Of a stretch of 25,704 nucleotides of DNA, positions 7,313 to 13,286 are shown in pieces (position 1 is the first letter of the stretch; every line of letters starts with the position of its first letter). Below the pieces are notes generated by a model, which was not told the origin of the DNA, did no database searches, and saw only the letters and a list, made by a program, of their open reading frames with translations. Position numbers and translations under genes: made by a program. The stretch spans positions 95,399 to 121,102 of the forward strand of contig DCZO01000018.1 in assembly GCA_002331335.1 (NCBI GenBank). The letters run 5' to 3'. Source of the DNA: Nitrospira sp. UBA2082. GTDB lineage: Bacteria > Nitrospirota > Nitrospiria > Nitrospirales > Nitrospiraceae.

Positions 7313-7345
7313 CGGCTCACTCTGTTTGTGCGAAACAAAGAGCCG
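7313..7345 (-). terminator. imperfect hairpin downstream of the methyltransferase gene
   Basis: CGGCTC (7313-7318) pairs with GAGCCG (7340-7345), with an inner TTTGT/ACAAA pairing closed by GCGAA. It lies about 110 bases past the stop of the leftward methyltransferase and 49 bases before the 23-aa candidate. It may terminate the proA-methyltransferase transcript or sit in the leader of the peptide; no U-run follows on the minus strand. Confidence 0.28.
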
Positions 7346-7456
7346 TACAACTGTTTATTTCCTTACTCCTCTTCATCGGCCTCTGTCAACGGAGAATTAA
7401 GTTCTTTTCTTTCAACGCAGATATGCATAACCCAAGCCATCCCGATTCAAATCCGC

Positions 7457-8650
7457 TCATGCTCCATCCCCAATGATTTCTTGATAATAGGAGTCGAGCA
7501 TGGCTGCTCGAGTCGGCTCAACAATGACCAACTGCCGCTGGTCGAACGTATTGGCACAATAGAGGTATACCAGGCCTTCGGACCTGCCGAGTTCGATATG
7601 CAACTGGCGGCCATCGGGCTCCTGACGAGTTGTTTCTTGAATAACCCGGCGATCGGTGAGCCGTTCCCAAGCGGCCTGCGCAGATGGTTTGTGATTTTCG
7701 TATAGCGGAGCATCGGGATCGCGAGACTGCCTTAGCAGATCGGAAGGATCGAACGGTGCGCTGTCATCAAGATCTGTTGTTTCGTTCCAATCGTACAAAA
7801 CCGCGTCTCCCTTCTGCATATGGTACAGAGGCCCATCGTCCGTCACTTCTTCAACCGACTGATAGCGGATCAATTCAGGCGGTTCAACCAACCGCAACCC
7901 CCTCTCCGCCAGCGCCCGCTGAAAGGGCACCCGCCTGGCCAACTGCCTCGTTTTTTCGCAGACGATCATGCGACCGTTCTGGTCGAGCACGGTGCTGAGC
8001 TGGTCAAGCCGCACGCCTAGTCCCGTGCGCTGCTCAAACGATGCTTGCCGGCCCGCATCATGAGCCCGCATGAACGTCCGCCAGCTCTCGCTCGGGATGC
8101 CCGGATCTTGTTCGGCCTGCATCAGCGCATGAGTGGCGACGATCAGATCGTACCGGCCTGACAACCGCGCCGTCTCCGCATCCACACAATCAAATCGGAC
8201 GTTGGCCAGTCCCAACTCTCTCGCTTTCTGCTGCGCGACAGCGAGGGATACGGCCGAACGATCAAGGCCGACGAATTCTTGATCGGGAAATTGGCGGGCA
8301 TAGAATGTCGTAAGGATGCCGACCCCACAGCCGAAATCGAGGACGCGCGCGGCACTGCCGATGCGAGCCATCACCCGCAATCCAACCGTGTCGTAGTAGT
8401 CGTATCGCTGGCTGTACAGAACGGGGAGGACGGCCGGTTGGGCGGTCACGTCGTAGAATGATATGTCATTGCGGGGATCGCCGCTCCGTTTCCGGTCAGC
8501 CTGCGCAAGGAGCTGATTCAGGTCCGCAGGGGACAGCTGCTGCCGTTGTGCGGCAAAATACTCGCGGTCGGTGGTGAACCGTGTGAGCCCCCACCAGGCC
8601 AGATGCTCGTGAAGCGATTGTTGCTGTATGCGGTAAGTCATTGTTAGCAT
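7457..8650 (-). CDS. class I SAM-dependent methyltransferase with extended C-terminus
   Basis: A 397-aa cytoplasmic protein. A Rossmann-type methyltransferase core occupies about 95-245: VLDFGCGVGILTTFYA (motif I, S-adenosylmethionine binding), EFVGLDRS (acidic end of strand 2), NVRFDCVDAE, then YDLIVATHAL. The first 90 residues and the last 150 have no family I recognise; the C-terminal part contains GDAVLYDWNET and SEGLVYLYCANTFDQRQLV, possibly a beta-rich substrate or oligomerisation domain. Substrate unknown. It follows proA on the same strand, separated only by a 121-bp palindromic repeat, so the two may be co-transcribed. ATG 8650 and ATG 8641 (residue 4) are both possible starts; neither has a clear Shine-Dalgarno sequence. 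Confidence 0.85.
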   Translation of the reverse strand: MLTMTYRIQQQSLHEHLAWWGLTRFTTDREYFAAQRQQLSPADLNQLLAQADRKRSGDPRNDISFYDVTAQPAVLPVLYSQRYDYYDTVGLRVMARIGSAARVLDFGCGVGILTTFYARQFPDQEFVGLDRSAVSLAVAQQKARELGLANVRFDCVDAETARLSGRYDLIVATHALMQAEQDPGIPSESWRTFMRAHDAGRQASFEQRTGLGVRLDQLSTVLDQNGRMIVCEKTRQLARRVPFQRALAERGLRLVEPPELIRYQSVEEVTDDGPLYHMQKGDAVLYDWNETTDLDDSAPFDPSDLLRQSRDPDAPLYENHKPSAQAAWERLTDRRVIQETTRQEPDGRQLHIELGRSEGLVYLYCANTFDQRQLVIVEPTRAAMLDSYYQEIIGDGA

Positions 8651-8658
8651 CTAATCAC

Positions 8659-8779
8659 GCCTGCTCAAAACGGTTTCCAGCAAGGCCGCAAGGCGTGAGA
8701 ACCACGAGGCGTACGCGGCGAGGGTACGTTGAGTGGTTCGAGCAACTGAGAACGAAGCTGGGGAGCGTTTTCAGCAGGC
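8659..8779. repeat. palindromic interspersed repeat, copy B
   Basis: A 121-bp element with inverted ends: GCCTGCTCAAAACG at the left and CGTTTTCAGCAGGC at the right pair with one mismatch, and inner TCCAGC/GCTGG continues the stem. It shares its ends, the block CCAGCAAGGCCGCA (8677-8690) and GAGAACG with the copy at 10497-10622. It fills the spacer between the proA stop (8782) and the methyltransferase start (8650) almost exactly. It carries no transposase, so it is MITE- or REP-like; as RNA it would form a long hairpin inside the presumed operon. Confidence 0.8.
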
Positions 8780-8781
8780 GA

Positions 8782-10146
8782 TCACGGTCTCTTGAGCATA
8801 ATGGCGTCGAAGTACGTCTCCGGCACCGGGTGTGGCAGTCGCAACTGCCCCGATCCAAATCCGACGTACTTCTCGCACGTCAACTGTTCCAATCCAATCG
8901 GGCCCTTGGCATGCAGCCGCGCCCCGCTCAGGCCGATATCGGCCCCCATACCATAACTGTCTGCCGCATTAAGTCGCGACGAGGCATTGACGAAAACGGC
9001 CCCGGCATCGGCCTCGCGTGTGAAGCGCATGGCCGATTCATACCGGGTCGTCGTGATGACGGCGGTGAGGCATGGGCCATGCTCCGCGATGTGGACCAGC
9101 GCCTCATCCAGCCCTTCCACCATTTTCACGGCTAGGACAGGTCCTTGGAACTGTGTGCGCCAATCGGCCTCCGTCGCCGGCACGATCGCCGTATGGCCCG
9201 TCATCGCCATTTGCCCCATCAGCGCGATTGTCTTTGGACATCCGCGCACCTCGATCTTGAATTGATCCAGCAACCGGTTGATCAGTGGAGGCAAAAACTG
9301 CCGCCCGAGGACTTGCTGCACCAGCAAGGTGTCGAGAGCGTTGGCTGCTTCGGACGACTGCACCTTGGAATTGATCACGACATTCTGAGCCAGGGGAATA
9401 TCGGTCTCATCATCGACATACAGCTGGGTGAGCCCGCCGTCATGACACAACACCGGCATCTTGGCCTGCTCCATCACCGTCTTGCGGAGACCGGCCCCGC
9501 CTCGTGGAATGATCGCATCGAGACTCTTTCCCGAACGCATCAGCTCCATGGCGACTTCCTTCTCCGGACGGTCGATGAGAATCCAAGCGCCCACGGGCAC
9601 GCCGCTCTTTTCAACCGCCTCACGCAGCGCTCGTTCAATCGCCTGGTGGGTCAAACTCCATTCCGACGCTCCACGGAAAACGCAGAGATTCCCAGACTTC
9701 AAACAGAGCGCAATCGACTCGACTGTCACCAGAGGATTCAGTTCGGAAATCACTCCGATTACCCCGATGGCCACCCGCACCTTCCCTACTTGGAATCCGT
9801 CCGGCCTTTCCCACCGAGCCGTCACGGCGCCGACCGGATCGGGCAAGTCGGCAATCATGCGAAGTCGCTCAGTCATCTCTTTAATGGAGTCGGCCGTCAT
9901 CCGCACTCGCGCGACCGCCGCTTTCATCCGGTCCTTCTTGGTGTCGCCTTCGTAGGATTTCCCGACCGCATCGACATCTTTCGCATTGGCCGCCAGAATG
10001 ACGCCTTCATCAGCCTCCAGCCGATCCGCCATCGCCCGCAACGCCTTGTCTTTGGCCGGTCCTGGCAGCAACGCCAGCTGCCGCGCGACGTTCCGAGAAT
10101 CTTTCAACAATTTATCGAGATACAATTTTACCGGAACGTCTGGCAT
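8782..10146 (-). CDS. proA: ProA-type glutamate-5-semialdehyde dehydrogenase homologue lacking the catalytic cysteine
   Basis: A 454-aa member of the gamma-glutamyl phosphate reductase family (second step of proline synthesis), somewhat longer than the usual 415-420 aa. Family landmarks are clear: VGVISELNPLVTVESIALCLKSGN-type NADP-binding region, IPRGGAGLRK, FVNASSRLNAADSYGMGADIG and LHAKGPIGLEQLT. However, the segment equivalent to E. coli NAKTQRPSTCNTVETLLV reads NSKVQSSEAANALDTLLV, so the nucleophilic Cys is Ala268 (codon GCC, 9345-9343). The neighbouring GVCHIYVD segment is also changed (GLTQLYVD). It may therefore be a non-canonical or non-catalytic paralogue rather than the proline enzyme. 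ATG 10146 follows GGGGTGAGGG. No proB is adjacent. It is probably transcribed from 10317-10346 with a long leader. Confidence 0.85.
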   Translation of the reverse strand: MPDVPVKLYLDKLLKDSRNVARQLALLPGPAKDKALRAMADRLEADEGVILAANAKDVDAVGKSYEGDTKKDRMKAAVARVRMTADSIKEMTERLRMIADLPDPVGAVTARWERPDGFQVGKVRVAIGVIGVISELNPLVTVESIALCLKSGNLCVFRGASEWSLTHQAIERALREAVEKSGVPVGAWILIDRPEKEVAMELMRSGKSLDAIIPRGGAGLRKTVMEQAKMPVLCHDGGLTQLYVDDETDIPLAQNVVINSKVQSSEAANALDTLLVQQVLGRQFLPPLINRLLDQFKIEVRGCPKTIALMGQMAMTGHTAIVPATEADWRTQFQGPVLAVKMVEGLDEALVHIAEHGPCLTAVITTTRYESAMRFTREADAGAVFVNASSRLNAADSYGMGADIGLSGARLHAKGPIGLEQLTCEKYVGFGSGQLRLPHPVPETYFDAIMLKRP

Positions 10147-10191
10147 CCCTCACCCCCGTTTGCGTGAACCGTATCTCGGGTCGCGTCCGGA

Positions 10192-10260
10192 GTTTCTGGT
10201 TTCGAGTTTCACGTTTCGAGTTGTCGATGACAGAAACCTGAAACACGGAACCCGCAACTC
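10192..10260. repeat. imperfect inverted repeat of GTTTC-rich units in the proA leader
   Basis: The left arm (10192-10223) is built from GTTTC/GAGTT units; the right arm (10231-10260) contains the complementary GAAACCTGAAACACG type. The arms are similar when one is reverse-complemented, though with several mismatches. It would lie in the untranslated leader of proA. Such GAAAC/GTTTC runs look like decayed interspersed repeats. Confidence 0.4.
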
Positions 10261-10316
10261 TTGACCGATGTGACGGACCAGATACGAACGACGCTTCACG
10301 AACTACGCAGGGTCGA

Positions 10317-10346
10317 ACTATAACACGCGATTTTTTCGGCAGTAAA
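10317..10346 (-). promoter_or_regulatory. candidate proA promoter with extended -10
   Basis: Reverse strand: TTTACT (10346-10341), 18 nt, then TATAGT (10322-10317) with TG one base upstream of it. Start near 10310 leaves a leader of about 160 nt, long enough for the inverted repeat at 10192-10260. Confidence 0.5.
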
Positions 10347-10496
10347 GGCGACGAGACCGGTGAATACTCACTGCACAGTCACGGCGGTTGCAGTAGAAAC
10401 TCATGGAAACTGCGAGCTGGCAGGCTGCGGAAAAACTCATGTTGACTCCTGAAGCTATCGTAGTTCTCGATATCTGCGATGGCGCCAAGCTGCCAC

Positions 10497-10622
10497 GCAG
10501 GATGCTCAAAATGGCCGTCCAGCAAGGCCGCAGCGAGCGAAAAAGCGAATCGTACTCCGCGCCGTACGGTGAGTCTCTGAGCGATGCGAGAACGCCGCTG
10601 GCGGACTTTTTCAGCATCCTGC
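10497..10622. repeat. palindromic interspersed repeat, copy A
   Basis: A 126-bp element whose ends GCAGGATGCTCAAAA and TTTTTCAGCATCCTGC are inverted copies with few mismatches. It shares the block CCAGCAAGGCCGCA (10519-10532), GTACG near the centre, GAGAACG and the GCTGG block with copy B at 8659-8779. The centre is also roughly palindromic. The right end runs directly into TGCTAGAAT, so the insertion abuts the promoter of the downstream gene. Confidence 0.8.
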
Positions 10623-10628
10623 TAGAAT
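10620..10628 (+). promoter_or_regulatory. extended -10 promoter at the edge of repeat copy A
   Basis: TGCTAGAAT: a TAGAAT -10 (five of six) with the TGn extension that can replace a -35, which is poor here. It ends eight bases before GTG 10637, giving an essentially leaderless mRNA for the 408-aa protein. Confidence 0.5.
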
Positions 10629-10636
10629 GCCGGGCC

Positions 10637-11863
10637 GTGACACCCAACGACGCGCGCGCGCAATACAACTATTTGATGACGCTTTGCATCAGACACGAAG
10701 AGGCCTTCGGCCCCCTCGCGTTGGCGTTTCTCCGCGAACCGGGCTTCGACCGGCTGGGCCTGACGGCTGAGGAACAGTTCAATCTCTATATGGCCACGGC
10801 GGACGCCTTTGCCGCCGAACCGAAACGCTACACTGCCAAGCTCGAATGTTTGCAGAACGCCATCGAGGTCCTGCCTCGGACGACTTTTCAAGATCCCGAA
10901 CTGGCCCGTCACCTCCACCAAACCGTTCAAAAAACCGCGGCGGACCTTGAGATCTACACTCAGGCGATGAAGGTCGCGCGTTCTCCGTCTTTATCCAACC
11001 AGCGCTTGTTTGTTGAAACGGAAGCGCCGGAGTATTTTCTCGACCTCGCCCAGAAACGCGCCGGCGCCTATTATCAAAACAAGTATCGAATCTCCACAGA
11101 GGCTAAAACAGCACAGCATTTCGGCGGCACGCATGGACGGTTCGACCCGGACAATCCGGCCATCCAAAAAGAATTCCCCGGCGCCTGTGCCCCGTTTATG
11201 GCGGCACGGTCTTATGGATTTCATATGCTGTTACCGTTTGACCTGAGGATCAGCCGCAAGCCGGACGATCCGCTCGACGGCGGCGTGAGAATCTTCTACG
11301 CCAAAGTCGGCTATTCCTATCCATTGCGCTACGAAATGGGCAAACTCTGCGGCTATCACGATGGCCGGATGCTCGACGTGGCATTGGACGACCCACACCT
11401 CCTGTTCGTTTCCGTGTCGGCCCTCAAGGAGCCGGACTTCCGGTTTATCCCGCCGGACCGCGAGCCGGACGTGCCGGACGACCTGGCCTACCCTCTGGCT
11501 CTGTTGAAGACGGTCGGATCCCTGGGGCCCTTCATCCAAGTGAGCTGCAAATTCAAAATCTGGTTCGATGCATCGGTCGTCTCGCTGCTGATCCAGGGTG
11601 CGCCGGACCTCGCGGACTACGGACTGACCGGCGCGATGGGACTCATGACCCGCACCTATGCCTCCGACCGCGTCGAAGCCTACGCCGAATCCTCCCGCCA
11701 ACCTTGGCAAGAAGGCCTGAGCTACAACTTCGTCAATCTGCACTTGGGCCTGCTACCCGGCGTCGAGAGCGCTACCATCCCATTCAACACACCCATCTTT
11801 ACCCTGTACCCGGTCCTGAACCGGCAGGCCTACTCTATTGAAGAACGTCCGGAGGCCATATGA
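10637..11863 (+). CDS. hypothetical 408-aa protein, coupled to nitrobindin-like gene
   Basis: I do not recognise this family. The N-terminal third (about 1-130) is helical, reading like repeat or bundle helices (YLMTLCIRHEEAFGPLALAFL, then LTAEEQFNLYMATADAFA); the rest contains FGGTHGRFDPDNP, YGFHMLLPFDLRISRKPDDP and a Pro/Tyr-rich C-terminus. No signal peptide or membrane segment is evident, so it is probably cytoplasmic. GTG 10637 is preferred: the upstream in-frame sequence back to 10403 is a repeat element, and an extended -10 box ends eight bases before the GTG. The stop overlaps the next start (ATGA at 11860-11863), which indicates translational coupling and a linked function with the beta-barrel protein. 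Confidence 0.75.
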   Translation: MTPNDARAQYNYLMTLCIRHEEAFGPLALAFLREPGFDRLGLTAEEQFNLYMATADAFAAEPKRYTAKLECLQNAIEVLPRTTFQDPELARHLHQTVQKTAADLEIYTQAMKVARSPSLSNQRLFVETEAPEYFLDLAQKRAGAYYQNKYRISTEAKTAQHFGGTHGRFDPDNPAIQKEFPGACAPFMAARSYGFHMLLPFDLRISRKPDDPLDGGVRIFYAKVGYSYPLRYEMGKLCGYHDGRMLDVALDDPHLLFVSVSALKEPDFRFIPPDREPDVPDDLAYPLALLKTVGSLGPFIQVSCKFKIWFDASVVSLLIQGAPDLADYGLTGAMGLMTRTYASDRVEAYAESSRQPWQEGLSYNFVNLHLGLLPGVESATIPFNTPIFTLYPVLNRQAYSIEERPEAI

Positions 11864-12426
11864 ATTCTGAACTGGTGAAGCAGCTCGGTCCGCTGGCGCC
11901 GCTGGCGGGCGTGTGGGAGGGAGATAAAGGTGCGGATGTGGCGCCGTCGGATGATCGGGGAACAGAGCAGAACGCGTTTCGCGAGCGGATCACTTTTGAA
12001 CTAATCAGCCCCGTGCGCAATCATGAACAGGTGCTGTACGGCTTGCGCTACGCCACGGTGGCGCGGCGGATCGGGGAATCTGACCCCTTCCATGAGGAAG
12101 TGGGCTACTGGCTCTGGGATCCGGGGGAGCGGCAAGTGCTGCGCTGTTTCATCGTGCCCCGCGGAGTGGCGCTGATCGCCGGCGGCACGGTCGAGCCGAC
12201 CGCCACCACCTTTACGCTGCGGGCGGAGGCGGGGTCGGAGACCTACGGGATTTGCTCAAACCGGTTCCTCGACAAAGAGTTCAAGACCGTGCGCTATGAG
12301 TTGACCGTCACGGTCCTCGACCAGAACCGGTTTCACTATAAGGAAGACACGCAACTCCGCATGCCGGGGCAGCCTGATCTGTTTCACCACACTGACGAGA
12401 ACACCCTCACACGCGTGACGGGCTAA
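11860..12426 (+). CDS. nitrobindin-like heme-binding beta-barrel (THAP4/FABP-like) protein
   Basis: A 188-aa protein with the nitrobindin/THAP4 C-terminal beta-barrel pattern: LGPLAPLAGVWEGDKG near the N-terminus (the family GxWxGxG), alternating strands such as VGYWLWDPGERQVLRCFIVPRGVALIAGG, and a final strand pair ending in LFHHTDENTLTRV. His176 or His177 falls near the position of the proximal heme ligand in the family, though assignment needs an alignment. Characterised relatives bind ferric heme and scavenge NO or isomerise peroxynitrite, which would be sensible in a nitrite-handling organism, but that is inference. Its ATG overlaps the stop of the 408-aa gene, and the two form an operon ending at the REP hairpin. 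Confidence 0.78.
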   Translation: MNSELVKQLGPLAPLAGVWEGDKGADVAPSDDRGTEQNAFRERITFELISPVRNHEQVLYGLRYATVARRIGESDPFHEEVGYWLWDPGERQVLRCFIVPRGVALIAGGTVEPTATTFTLRAEAGSETYGICSNRFLDKEFKTVRYELTVTVLDQNRFHYKEDTQLRMPGQPDLFHHTDENTLTRVTG

Positions 12427-12455
12427 CGCAGGAAAAGCGGCGCAATGTGCACCCG

Positions 12456-12500
12456 TGGGACTGACACCCTTCCCCGCGTCCCCGCGTGGTGTCTGTCCCA
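12456..12500. repeat. REP-type hairpin with GTGTCTGTCCC core
   Basis: TGGGACTGACACC (12456-12468) pairs with GGTGTCTGTCCCA (12488-12500), a 13-bp stem with one mismatch around a 19-nt CCCCGCG-rich loop. The GGGACxGACACC/GGTGTCTGTCCC core is one I associate with REP-associated tyrosine transposase (RAYT) elements. No RAYT gene is in the window. It sits between two convergent genes and may also act as a bidirectional terminator. Confidence 0.72.
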
Positions 12501-12592
12501 TTTGAACCGCCCGTCACGGCCTGGGGCGAGGCCCGACAAAACATCTTCCTGGATGGAGCCGAGTCAAGGGTTCGGTGCCCTTTGCTTGCCTT

Positions 12593-12949
12593 CTAACGCA
12601 CGCGCCCGCCTATTCGAACCCGACCGGGACTCATCACGATGAAGCTGCGGCTCAAGTCAGCCGCAAACCCCGATACGAGAGTCACCACGGATTCGGGGAG
12701 AGTCTTGCGAGCACTCGCGGGGTAACGGATTAAAATCACACCGCTGGATTGTTGAGAATCCGCGTAGACCAGCTGGCCGAAATCCTTATCCTCCGTCAGG
12801 AGAATCCGATGCTCACGGAAAGCCAGGTCCATGACAACAGTATCGTCAGAACCGGACAGAAGTTCGGTTACTGCGAGCACATCTTGCCCTGCAGCACGGA
12901 GCGCTCGAACCACCGAGAAATCGCAACTTTCGTCGGCTAGGAACCGCAC
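12593..12949 (-). CDS. DUF5615 PIN-like protein, probable toxin component
   Basis: A 118-aa protein of the DUF5615 / Mut7-C-like PIN group. It begins MRFLADESCD with the first acidic residue of a PIN-like site (D6), continues with LAFREHRILLTEDKDFG (the family's second acidic cluster) and GVILIRYP. PIN-like proteins are usually RNases, and this family is commonly paired with DUF433 antitoxin-like proteins. The start is a GTG three bases after the stop of the DUF433 gene, so the two are translated from one message. The C-terminal tail after about residue 105 is Arg/Gly-rich. Toxicity is inferred from gene pairing, not demonstrated by sequence. Confidence 0.85.
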   Translation of the reverse strand: MRFLADESCDFSVVRALRAAGQDVLAVTELLSGSDDTVVMDLAFREHRILLTEDKDFGQLVYADSQQSSGVILIRYPASARKTLPESVVTLVSGFAADLSRSFIVMSPGRVRIGGRVR

Positions 12950-12952
12950 GGA

Positions 12953-13204
12953 TTAGCGCTTGGATCGCTTACGGGACGGAGCACCAACCAACACCGTCTC
13001 TTCGTGGGCCACGGTGTCAGCCGCGTACCCAATCGCGGCGTGAATATCAGCCTTGGTGAGACGCGGGTAGGCATCAAGCAGATCCGCCTCGGTGGCCCCC
13101 TCGCCGAGTTTTCGGAGGATCAACTCGACAGGAATGCGCGTGCCACGGATGACGGGCTTGCCCATCATCACTTTGGGGTTCATCTCAATACGACTCGTCG
13201 TCAA
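12953..13204 (-). CDS. DUF433 domain protein, probable antitoxin
   Basis: An 83-aa DUF433 protein: IEMNPKVMMGKPVIRGTRIPVELILRKL followed by EGATEADLLDAYPRLTKADIHAAIGYAAD is the full family pattern, a winged-helix-like DNA-binding fold. It normally precedes a DUF5615 PIN-like gene, as here, and is thought to be the antitoxin and autoregulator. The start is a TTG with GAGGAG six bases upstream; ATG eight codons later is the fallback. The C-terminus is basic (SRKRSKR). A TATACT extended -10 box lies about 28 bases upstream of the start. Confidence 0.87.
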   Translation of the reverse strand: MTTSRIEMNPKVMMGKPVIRGTRIPVELILRKLGEGATEADLLDAYPRLTKADIHAAIGYAADTVAHEETVLVGAPSRKRSKR

Positions 13205-13231
13205 TTCCGGCTCCTCATCTGACTAGACGTG

Positions 13232-13261
13232 AGTATAGCAAACCGCCCCGGAGAATCCCAA
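13232..13261 (-). promoter_or_regulatory. promoter of the DUF433/DUF5615 pair
   Basis: Reverse strand: TTGGGA (13261-13256), 18 nt, TATACT (13237-13232) with TG one base upstream of it. Start near 13225 gives a 20-nt leader containing the GAGGAG ribosome-binding site. Confidence 0.55.
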
Positions 13262-13286
13262 TCAGGGATGATGGAACAGAGCGTAC

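Larger units (their letters stand above)
10147..10636. other. 490-bp divergent intergenic region
   Basis: It lies between the proA start (leftward) and the start of the 408-aa protein gene (rightward). From left to right it holds the GTTTC-rich inverted repeat, the leftward proA promoter, a stretch with no clear signal (10347-10496), the palindromic repeat copy A and the rightward extended -10 box. The frame of the rightward gene is open back to ATG 10403, but that segment is repeat sequence. Confidence 0.65.

Noticed and set aside
7018..7705. Rightward open frames of 78 and 200 codons in the gene-poor region
   Set aside because: The longer one runs antisense into the methyltransferase gene; neither has a good ribosome-binding site or a family-like sequence.
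9145..10167. 340-codon rightward open frame
   Set aside because: Antisense shadow of the ProA homologue; His/Arg-rich composition and no recognisable domain.
10192..10260. GTTTC/GAAAC-rich segment as a riboswitch in the proA leader
   Set aside because: The arms look like low-complexity repeat units rather than a conserved aptamer; no known riboswitch core was recognised.
10403..10636. Upstream 78-codon extension of the 408-aa protein
   Set aside because: This stretch is mostly the palindromic repeat, which occurs also at 8659-8779 in a non-coding setting; an extended -10 box precedes the GTG at 10637.
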